Assembly (NCBI GenBank): GCA_005791685.1
Contig: SXVG01000095.1
Span: forward strand, 1-6,753
Reading direction: 5' to 3'
DNA length: 6,753 bases
Source of the DNA: Methylotenera sp.
Lineage (GTDB): Bacteria; Pseudomonadota; Gammaproteobacteria; Burkholderiales; Methylophilaceae
The notes under the pieces are model-generated. The model saw only the letters and a list, made by a program, of their open reading frames with translations. It was not told the DNA's origin and ran no database searches. The position numbers and the translations under genes are program-made. Below, in pieces: positions 1 to 4,683 of this stretch (within the stretch, counting starts at the first letter, position 1; each line of letters opens with the position of its first letter).

Positions 1-1
1 A

Positions 2-1018
2 ACCATGACCAACGCCATCTCTGCGCGCACTTGGTTTTTAAATGCCGCACACGATAACGCCCACGTGGCCAAACATTTTGTTGCGCTTTCAACCAACGCC
101 CAAGCCGTGGTGAATTTTGGCATAGACCAAGCCAATATGTTTGCTTTTTGGGATTGGGTGGGCGGACGTTACTCCTTATGGTCTGCCATAGGCTTGTCCA
201 TCGCTTTATACGTAGGCATGGATCATTTTGAAGCCTTGCTGACTGGCGCGCATGAAATGGATGTGCATTTTAAAACCGCGCCATTAGAACAAAATATGCC
301 CGTCATCATGGCGCTGATAGGCATTTGGTATAACAATTTCTTTGCTGTTGATACCCATGCGATTCTGCCTTATGACCAAGGCATGGCACGCTTCCCGGCT
401 TATTTGCAACAAGCTGACATGGAAAGTAATGGTAAATTTATCTGCCGCAACGGCCAGCGCATCCCATACAAAACTGGGCCGGTCATTTGGGGTGAAGCCG
501 GCACCAATGGCCAGCATGCGTTTTATCAGCTCATACACCAAGGCACGCAAATTGTGCCGTGTGACTTTTTAATGCCGGTGCACAGTCACTACGCCATAGG
601 CAAGCATGGCTACGCGCACCATAAAATTCTGCTGGCCAATTTCTTGGCGCAAACCCAAGCCTTAATGCTGGGCAAAACAGCGGAAGAAGCCCGTCTAGAG
701 CTAGAAAAACAAGACATGAGCGGCGCCGAACTGGAAAACCTATTGCCGCATAAGGTGTTTGAGGGTAATCGGCCTAGCACCTCCATCTTGTTCGACAAAT
801 TGACGCCCAATACACTGGGTAAACTGATTGCGCTGTACGAGCATAAAATATTTGTACAAGGCATGATTTGGGACATCAACAGCTACGACCAATGGGGCGT
901 GGAATACGGCAAACAAATCGCCCAGGAAATTCTGCCGCTATTAACCAGCGATGACGTGGTAACGAGCTTTGACAGCTCAACCAATGGCTTGATTAACTAC
1001 ACCAAATCACACAAGTAA
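2..1018 (+). CDS. pgi: Glucose-6-phosphate isomerase, C-terminal part (5' end outside window)
   Basis: Interconverts glucose 6-phosphate and fructose 6-phosphate in the cytoplasm (glycolysis and gluconeogenesis). The frame is open to the left edge. The ATG at position 5 is an internal Met: it lies in the segment aligning with E. coli Pgi 'TMTNAHSARDWF', so roughly 215 N-terminal residues are missing from a protein of about 550. Numbering from that Met, both family signatures are present: GGRYSLWSAIG at 53-63 and YDQWGVEYGK at 294-303. The expected catalytic residues are all there: Glu164 in WGEAGTNGQHAF, His178 in LIHQG, and Lys303. The C-terminus SSTNGLIN followed by a short tail is complete and ends in TAA. 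The gene converges on sppA with a single base between the two stop codons. I see no frameshift or lost active-site residue. Identification rests on recall of the family, and the match is very strong. Confidence 0.97.
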   Translation, partial: TMTNAISARTWFLNAAHDNAHVAKHFVALSTNAQAVVNFGIDQANMFAFWDWVGGRYSLWSAIGLSIALYVGMDHFEALLTGAHEMDVHFKTAPLEQNMPVIMALIGIWYNNFFAVDTHAILPYDQGMARFPAYLQQADMESNGKFICRNGQRIPYKTGPVIWGEAGTNGQHAFYQLIHQGTQIVPCDFLMPVHSHYAIGKHGYAHHKILLANFLAQTQALMLGKTAEEARLELEKQDMSGAELENLLPHKVFEGNRPSTSILFDKLTPNTLGKLIALYEHKIFVQGMIWDINSYDQWGVEYGKQIAQEILPLLTSDDVVTSFDSSTNGLINYTKSHK

Positions 1019-1019
1019 T

Positions 1020-1976
1020 TTAATGCAGCTTAAGCTCGCCAGCGCTCATCAGTTGGCGGCTTATGCCCTCGCCTAAGCTAGCACTGGCACTCGCGCCTAT
1101 GCGTTTGGCGATGCGACTGGACCAGTCATCTTGGTAGGTAAAGTCCACGATTTCTTCTTGTTTGATGACCTCGCGCGCGACAAAATCGGCACTGCCTATG
1201 GCATCGGCCAAGCCCATTTTGATGCTTTGCTCACCGCTCCAAAATAAACCACTGAAGGTTTCTGCGGTTTCGTTTAAACGCGCTCCTCGGCCATCGCGCA
1301 CCACGGCTTTAAACTGCTCATGAATTTCATCTAGCATGGTTTGCGCAAAGGCTTGATGCTTGGGATTAATCGGTGAAAAGGGATCCAACATGGCTTTATT
1401 CTCACCGGCCGTCATTAAGCGGCGCTCCACTCCTAACTTTTTCATCAACTCAGTAAAACCATAGCCGTCCATCAACACCCCTATGGAGCCAACGATGCTG
1501 GCTTTATCCACGTAAATCTTATCCGCCGCCACGGCGATGTAATAACCACCCGACGCGCAGATGTCTTCCACCACCGCATACACCGGTATGCTCGGGTGCA
1601 ACTGTTTTTGCCGCTTTATTTCATCATTGATAATGCCGGCTTGCACCGGACTGCCGCCCGGGCTATTAATGCGCAAAATAATGCCTTTGGTGTGCTTGTC
1701 CTCATAGGCATCGTGCAAACTGGCCATGAATGAATCGGCATTGACTTCGCCGTCCGCCTCTATCACCCCTGAAATTTCGATCAAGGCAGTGTGCGCGGTT
1801 AAGGTTTTTTTGCCGTCGCCCAGCCAACCCATGGCCAAAAATAACAAGAAAAACAAATACACGTACAGCAAGCTTTTAAAGAATACGCCCCAGCGACGGC
1901 TTAATTTTTGCTCAGCCAAAGCCGAACTGGCTAGTTTTTCTATGGCCTCACGTTGCCAATTGCTATCTTCTGACAT
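1020..1976 (-). CDS. sppA: Signal peptide peptidase SppA, short S49-family serine protease
   Basis: Membrane-bound protease that degrades signal peptides released after secretion. The protein has 318 residues, the short single-repeat form (like Bacillus SppA) rather than the ~600-residue double-repeat E. coli form. The N-terminal ~30 residues are polar and charged. One hydrophobic membrane segment follows at about 32-52 (LLYVYLFFLLFLAMGW), so the catalytic domain should face the periplasm. The S49 core begins near residue 64 with ALIEISGVI. NSPGGSP lies at 104-110, the nucleophile is Ser142 in CASGGYYIA, VGSIGVLMD is at 162-170, and the likely general base is Lys194 in GENKAMLDPF. The ATG at 1976 sits 11 nt after the Rieske stop, preceded by a weak purine stretch (AGAAAGAA). 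It is the last gene of the minus-strand block. Its stop is one base from the pgi stop, so no intergenic terminator is possible. Confidence 0.94.
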   Translation of the reverse strand: MSEDSNWQREAIEKLASSALAEQKLSRRWGVFFKSLLYVYLFFLLFLAMGWLGDGKKTLTAHTALIEISGVIEADGEVNADSFMASLHDAYEDKHTKGIILRINSPGGSPVQAGIINDEIKRQKQLHPSIPVYAVVEDICASGGYYIAVAADKIYVDKASIVGSIGVLMDGYGFTELMKKLGVERRLMTAGENKAMLDPFSPINPKHQAFAQTMLDEIHEQFKAVVRDGRGARLNETAETFSGLFWSGEQSIKMGLADAIGSADFVAREVIKQEEIVDFTYQDDWSSRIAKRIGASASASLGEGISRQLMSAGELKLH

Positions 1977-1987
1977 GATGGTTCTTT

Positions 1988-2362
1988 CTATAAATTAGGG
2001 TTAATAATGGCTGTCGCATCAATAATAATTTCTTGATTGTGCTCAGTCAGCGGGATAGCACGCAGGCTTTTGCCTTTACATGGGCCCATCACACAAAAGC
2101 CATTGTCCGGCCGATAATGTGCGCCGTGCGTGGCACAAATCAAATGTTCTTTTTGCGCGGTGAAAAAATCGCCTTCGTTCCAATCCAATTCCACGGCCAA
2201 ATGCGCGCATTGGTTTACATAAGCATACGCCTTACCGTGAAACCTCACCACAAAGCCACTGGCAAATTCGCCTAGTGCCGGCAAGGCAAAACGCAAGCCT
2301 TTGCCCTGCTCCGGCAAGTCCTCGCTTTTAAAAATAATGGGCGCTGTCATATTAGTCATCAT
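1988..2362 (-). CDS. Small Rieske [2Fe-2S] ferredoxin-like protein
   Basis: A 124-residue single-domain Rieske protein. The two cluster-binding motifs are intact: CAH (Cys52, His54) and CATH (Cys76, His79), separated by 21 residues, followed by the glycine/proline-rich GFCVMGPCKG with two further cysteines (Cys90, Cys95). There is no signal peptide, membrane segment or fused oxygenase domain, so it resembles soluble Rieske ferredoxins or NirD-like proteins that pass one electron to a partner. That partner is not encoded in the window. ATG codons occur at 2362, 2359 and 2350. The first gives a one-base gap after the phosphatase TAA and suggests translational coupling, since no clear Shine-Dalgarno is visible. 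A start at 2350 would shorten the protein by four residues without touching the domain. The family call is secure; the function is unknown. Small Rieske proteins beside sppA and a HAD phosphatase are, to my knowledge, common in betaproteobacteria. Confidence 0.92.
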   Translation of the reverse strand: MMTNMTAPIIFKSEDLPEQGKGLRFALPALGEFASGFVVRFHGKAYAYVNQCAHLAVELDWNEGDFFTAQKEHLICATHGAHYRPDNGFCVMGPCKGKSLRAIPLTEHNQEIIIDATAIINPNL

Positions 2363-2363
2363 T

Positions 2364-3014
2364 TTAATCTAATAACCAGGCACTTAAGCTGGCAAAATCA
2401 TTAAATTGCCGTATGGGGTTAAGGCCTTGCCATTGCGCCGCCTTTTGCGCCCCGTAACTGACCCCTACCGCACTCACTCCAGCATTTTTCGCCATTTGCA
2501 GATCGTAACTGGTATCGCCTATCATCAAGGTGCGCTCGGGTAGCACCACCAAGGTTTCCATTAATTCATCCAACATTTGCGGATGCGGCTTGGAAAAACA
2601 TTCGTCCACGGTGCGCGTGGCATGAAAGTAAGGCGTTAAGGCACTGTGTTCTAGCGCTAAATTCAGGCCGCGTCGACCTTTTCCGGTGGCCACCGCCAAT
2701 TTAAAACCACGCCTATGCAAGGTTTTTATGGTGTCAACCGCCCCGACAAACAAAGGGATCTTGCTCTCTTCGGCATAATAATTAGCATTGTATTGCGCGG
2801 CTAGGGCTTGCGCCTGCGTGGCAGCAAGATCGCCGTACAAGGCTTGAATCGCCTCACGTAAACCCAAGCCTATGATGCTGCTGGCCGCGCTTGAAGCTAA
2901 TGCCGGCAGGCCCACTTGCGCGGCGGCACTTAGTAAAGCATGGGTAATTATGCCGGTAGAATCCGCCAAGGTGCCATCCCAATCCCAAACGATTAAATCA
3001 AACTGCTTTTGCAT
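2364..3014 (-). CDS. HAD-superfamily hydrolase, phosphoglycolate-phosphatase (Gph)-like
   Basis: Predicted cytoplasmic Mg-dependent phosphatase of HAD subfamily IA, 216 residues from the ATG at 3014. All four HAD motifs are present: motif I DWDGT with nucleophile Asp11 and acid/base Asp13; motif II Thr110 in AVATGKG; motif III Lys142 in FSKPHPQ; motif IV GDTSYD with Asp167 and Asp171. The helical cap lies between motifs I and II (about 17-90). A TTG at 3023 would add three residues (M-W-Y). I prefer the ATG because it precedes the family's usual short N-terminus and leaves AAAGAAAG 11 nt upstream as a possible, weak ribosome site. The gene follows rluC by 17 nt and precedes the Rieske gene by one base. 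The substrate cannot be read from sequence: phosphoglycolate, nucleoside monophosphates or other small phosphates are possible. Family certain, exact reaction not. Confidence 0.93.
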   Translation of the reverse strand: MQKQFDLIVWDWDGTLADSTGIITHALLSAAAQVGLPALASSAASSIIGLGLREAIQALYGDLAATQAQALAAQYNANYYAEESKIPLFVGAVDTIKTLHRRGFKLAVATGKGRRGLNLALEHSALTPYFHATRTVDECFSKPHPQMLDELMETLVVLPERTLMIGDTSYDLQMAKNAGVSAVGVSYGAQKAAQWQGLNPIRQFNDFASLSAWLLD

Positions 3015-3031
3015 GTACCACAACGCTTTCT

Positions 3032-4057
3032 TTAACTATTATTTTCTAATTTTTGTAAAAATTGATTCAACTCCGCCGGCATGGGCGCCACCAGTTCCAG
3101 CTTAGCCTGGCTTAGCGGATGGTGAATTTTAGTGATCGCCGAATGCAAAAACATGCGTTTTAAGCCGTGTTTTTGCAAGGCCTTATTCAAGGCAAAATCA
3201 CCGTATTTATCGTCGCCAACGATGGCAAAACCCAAATGCGCCAACTGCACACGCAGTTGATGGGTGCGCCCAGTAACCAGCTGCGCTTCCAATAAGCTGA
3301 ATTGACCAAGTACCGGATGGTTGAAGTTTTTGACCAACTTAAACAAGGTCTCGGAGCTTAATCGCTCATTGTATTTGTCTTTGCTAATATCGGTCACGAC
3401 ATTGACACGGCGCTCACCATTGGGCAATAAATAGCGCTGCAAATCCAACAGCACCCGTTTCTTTTTTTCCAACCACTGCCCTTGCACCAGCATCAAGTAG
3501 CGCTTGTCGGTTTGATTGTGACGTATGGCCTCATGCAAGGCGACCAGGGCGCTGCGTTTTTTCGCCAACATCAACACCCCGGAGGTCTCTCTATCTAAGC
3601 GGTGCACCAATTCCAAAAACTTGGCTTTGGGCCGCTCTAAACGCATTTGCTCTATGACGCCGCGACTGATGCCACTGCCACCGTGTACTGCAAACCCGGC
3701 CGGTTTATCAATGACCAGCAAGGCATCGTCTTCAAACAGGATGGCGTTTTCAAATTTAGAAATACTGGGAGCTTTCTGTTCAGGCGGCGTGATCGCGCTA
3801 GAACGTGTCGGCGGCACGCGCACCACATCGCCTAAACTTAAGCGAAAATCGGCCGCTATGCGTTTTTTATTAACCCGCACTTCACCGCTACGTAAGATGC
3901 GGTAAACGTGGCTTTTAGGCACGCCTTTTAAGGTTTTAGTGAGAAAATTATCCACCCGCTGACCTTCACTTGCTTCATCGACCGTGAGAAAGGCTGCAGC
4001 CAAGGCGCTGACTTGATCTGGGCTAGATGGCTGATTTTGTGTGCTTATATTGTTCAT
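3032..4057 (-). CDS. rluC: Ribosomal large subunit pseudouridine synthase C (RluC/RluD family)
   Basis: Converts specific uridines of 23S rRNA to pseudouridine (E. coli RluC modifies positions 955, 2504 and 2580). The 341-residue protein has the expected two domains. An N-terminal S4 RNA-binding domain spans about 33-95 (QRVDNFLTKTL, then HVYRILRSGEVRVNKKRI). The catalytic domain spans about 100-335, with the motif HRLDRETSG at 152-160, where Asp155 is the catalytic aspartate, and TGRTHQLRVQLAH at 262-274 further on. About 30 extra unstructured N-terminal residues (rich in Ser, Gln and Asn) precede the S4 domain, as in many RluC proteins. The ATG at 4057 is the only ATG upstream of the S4 domain; AAGCAAAGA just before it is a poor Shine-Dalgarno. 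It is the first gene of the minus-strand block and diverges from rne, the classic rluC/rne arrangement, which favours RluC over RluD. Confidence 0.95.
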   Translation of the reverse strand: MNNISTQNQPSSPDQVSALAAAFLTVDEASEGQRVDNFLTKTLKGVPKSHVYRILRSGEVRVNKKRIAADFRLSLGDVVRVPPTRSSAITPPEQKAPSISKFENAILFEDDALLVIDKPAGFAVHGGSGISRGVIEQMRLERPKAKFLELVHRLDRETSGVLMLAKKRSALVALHEAIRHNQTDKRYLMLVQGQWLEKKKRVLLDLQRYLLPNGERRVNVVTDISKDKYNERLSSETLFKLVKNFNHPVLGQFSLLEAQLVTGRTHQLRVQLAHLGFAIVGDDKYGDFALNKALQKHGLKRMFLHSAITKIHHPLSQAKLELVAPMPAELNQFLQKLENNS

Positions 4058-4074
4058 TCTTTGCTTAAATGTTG

Positions 4075-4154
4075 GTAGTAGCCTATACTTACGTCATTAT
4101 CAATTAATTAAGCATTAATTGATGTAGAAAATACACTTAAATAGCGATTGTCAG
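4075..4154 (-). promoter_or_regulatory. Possible rluC-operon promoter region (two weak candidates)
   Basis: Two sigma-70-like arrangements are visible on the minus strand. Candidate A: TTGATA (4098-4103), 17-nt spacer, TACTAC (4075-4080). It has a good -35 box and a poor -10 box, and would leave a leader of only about 10 nt. Candidate B: CTGACA (4149-4154), a short 15-nt spacer, TATTTT (4128-4133), leaving a leader of about 65 nt that contains the perfect 10-bp inverted repeat at 4099-4123. Neither is strong and I cannot decide between them. Confidence 0.22.
4099..4123. repeat. Perfect 10-bp inverted repeat, 5-nt spacer
   Basis: Left arm ATCAATTAAT (4099-4108), spacer TAAGC (4109-4113), right arm ATTAATTGAT (4114-4123), an exact reverse complement. 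It lies 42 bp upstream of the rluC start and overlaps the possible rluC -35 box at 4098-4103. It could be a dimeric-regulator operator or a weak AU-rich hairpin in the rluC leader. No T-run follows on the minus strand, so it is not a terminator for rne-side transcription into rluC. Confidence 0.7.
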
Positions 4155-4183
4155 CCGGCTTAAGCTCGCTCATATCGCTATTT
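4139..4183. repeat. Perfect 10-bp inverted repeat flanking a 25-nt centre
   Basis: AAATAGCGAT (4139-4148) and ATCGCTATTT (4174-4183) are exact reverse complements. Allowing one bulged T, the pairing extends by two more bases on each side (TTAA). The 25-nt centre contains two small palindromes, AGCCGGCT (4153-4160) and GCTTAAGC (4158-4165). The left arm borders the possible rluC -35 box CTGACA. The element could be a protein-binding site or a hairpin. Confidence 0.65.
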
Positions 4184-4202
4184 TAATGGTGGAAAAAGAT
4201 AC

Positions 4203-4231
4203 TTGGTTAACGCCGCTCGCCATATTATAAA
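4203..4231 (+). promoter_or_regulatory. Candidate rne promoter
   Basis: TTGGTT (4203-4208), a 17-nt spacer and TATAAA (4226-4231) form the best sigma-70-like pair I found on the plus strand. The -10 matches 5 of 6 consensus bases and the -35 only 3 of 6. Initiation near 4238 would give a leader of roughly 445 nt, of the same order as the 361-nt E. coli rne leader. A weaker -10-like TTTAAT at 4460-4465 lacks a well-spaced -35. Confidence 0.3.
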
Positions 4232-4247
4232 GTAGCAGCAAGTAAAA

Positions 4248-4257
4248 TGAGCGCTCA
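4248..4257. repeat. 10-bp perfect palindrome
   Basis: TGAGCGCTCA is identical to its reverse complement. It lies just downstream of the predicted rne transcription start, a position where a repressor could act, but a lone 10-bp palindrome is weak evidence. Confidence 0.5.
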
Positions 4258-4306
4258 AGCCGCCGCAGACAAATAAACATAAAGCGCGACTTAACGTGGT
4301 AGTCCG

Positions 4307-4325
4307 ATTTAGCGTATCGCTAAAT
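4307..4325. repeat. Perfect 8-bp hairpin with 3-nt loop
   Basis: ATTTAGCG (4307-4314), loop TAT, CGCTAAAT (4318-4325). It is a tight hairpin in the presumed rne leader. No T-run follows, so it is not a terminator. Confidence 0.6.
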
Positions 4326-4354
4326 TAGCATTTACTGAAGATAGAATTTTAACG

Positions 4355-4379
4355 AATTTAAGCCACAAAGGCATAAATT
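4355..4379 (+). repeat. Hairpin, 9 pairs with one mismatch, 5-nt loop
   Basis: AATTTAAGCC (4355-4364) pairs with GGCATAAATT (4370-4379) around loop ACAAA, with a single A-A mismatch. The loop-closing end has three G-C pairs and the rest is A-U. It sits in the presumed rne leader. Confidence 0.5.
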
Positions 4380-4468
4380 TAAATAATTAGTTTAATTTAA
4401 CGAGCCATAAAACCGTTTCAACTTGAATTTTCAATTGAAGCATTGCAAATAAACACGGGTTTAATCGT

Positions 4469-4493
4469 AGCGCTGGCTTAAAATAGCCGCGCT
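4469..4493 (+). repeat. GC-rich bulged hairpin in presumed rne leader
   Basis: AGCGC-T-GGCT (4469-4478) pairs with AGCCGCGCT (4485-4493): nine pairs with one bulged T at 4474, closing the 6-nt loop TAAAAT. Seven of the nine pairs are G-C, making it by inspection the most stable stem in the region. It is followed by TTCTCAACTTG rather than a T-run, so it is a poor terminator. A structured stem next to an A/U-rich single-stranded stretch is the kind of context RNase E recognises. A role in rne autoregulation is inference. Confidence 0.65.
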
Positions 4494-4557
4494 TTCTCAA
4501 CTTGTTGCTTATTTATTTTTAAAACAAAGCGCTTTTCGCAACTTGTTTTTTAATTTA
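4489..4557 (+). repeat. Imperfect direct repeat (27 and 29 nt)
   Basis: Unit 1 at 4489-4515 starts GCGCTTTCTCAACTTGTT and ends in ATTTA. Unit 2 at 4529-4557 starts GCGCTTTTCGCAACTTGTT and ends in ATTTA. They share GCGCTTT, CAACTTGTT and the AT-rich tail, with small differences in between. Unit 1 overlaps the 3' arm of the 4469-4493 hairpin and unit 2 overlaps the 4521-4551 hairpin, so each copy joins a stem to an A/U-rich tail. Confidence 0.6.
4521..4551 (+). repeat. Hairpin running into a T-run (terminator- or attenuator-like)
   Basis: AAAACAA (4521-4527) pairs with TTGTTTT (4543-4549). An inner stem GCG (4529-4531) / CGC (4537-4539) closes loop CTTTT, with an asymmetric internal loop between the stems. 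Six consecutive T lie at 4546-4551, partly inside the 3' arm. The shape resembles an intrinsic terminator about 130 nt upstream of the rne start, but the outer stem is almost all A-U, so strong termination is doubtful. Confidence 0.4.
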
Positions 4558-4577
4558 CATCGTTAGATTTCACACTT

Positions 4578-4593
4578 GCGCACATGCATGCGC
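4578..4593 (+). repeat. Short GC-rich stem, 5 bp with 6-nt loop
   Basis: GCGCA (4578-4582), loop CATGCA, TGCGC (4589-4593), about 90 nt before the rne start. It is small but GC-rich, and is the last clear stem before the rne ribosome-binding site. Confidence 0.4.
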
Positions 4594-4672
4594 CTTCAGT
4601 AGTTTGGCCAATCGCCTTGGCACCATCACCTTAAATCCGCCTGTCATGTTCCGTCTGCGCCTTGAGCACTAC

Positions 4673-4677
4673 AGGAG
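4673..4677 (+). promoter_or_regulatory. rne ribosome-binding site
   Basis: AGGAG lies 6 nt upstream of the ATG at 4684. This is much the clearest Shine-Dalgarno in the window and fixes the rne start. ACAGG (4671-4675) is complementary to CCTGT at 4640-4644, so a 5-bp stem could partly occlude it. That pairing is short and unproven. Confidence 0.85.
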
Positions 4678-4683
4678 CAAACA

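Larger units (their letters stand above)
4058..4683. other. Divergent rluC-rne intergenic region, 626 bp, no gene
   Basis: AT-rich, with stop codons frequent in every frame I read and no open frame that looks coding. It must carry the promoters of both divergent genes. It holds at least eight inverted repeats or palindromes, listed separately: 4099-4123, 4139-4183, 4248-4257, 4307-4325, 4355-4379, 4469-4493, 4521-4551 and 4578-4593. It also carries one imperfect direct repeat of 27/29 nt at 4489-4557. The E. coli rne gene has a structured 361-nt leader used for autoregulation. The length here (up to ~450 nt downstream of the best promoter guess) suggests the same kind of leader, which is inference. 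Confidence 0.8.

Noticed and set aside
5..7. ATG at position 5 as the true pgi start
   Set aside because: The reading frame is open to the window edge and this Met aligns with an internal Met of Pgi, about 215 residues into the protein.
1028..1039. 12-bp sequence GCTTAAGCTCGC repeated at 4158-4169
   Set aside because: About one 12-mer repeat is expected by chance in a window this size, one copy is inside the sppA coding sequence, and the flanks do not match beyond it.
3525..3905. 126-codon open frame on the plus strand opposite rluC
   Set aside because: It is a shadow of the rluC catalytic and S4 coding sequence. The protein has no family resemblance and the minus-strand gene is unambiguous.
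4186..4230. 14-codon mini-ORF (ATG to TAA) between rluC and rne, as a leader peptide
   Set aside because: No Shine-Dalgarno precedes it, it overlaps the predicted rne promoter, and its codons show no regulatory pattern.
4469..4493. The GC-rich hairpin as an intrinsic terminator
   Set aside because: No run of T follows it on either strand. A leader-RNA structure is the better reading.
4058..4683. Mobile element, CRISPR array or small RNA gene in the long intergenic region
   Set aside because: There are no terminal inverted repeats with target duplications, no transposase remnant, no regular repeat-spacer array and no tRNA-like cloverleaf. The repeats are short and of different sequence.
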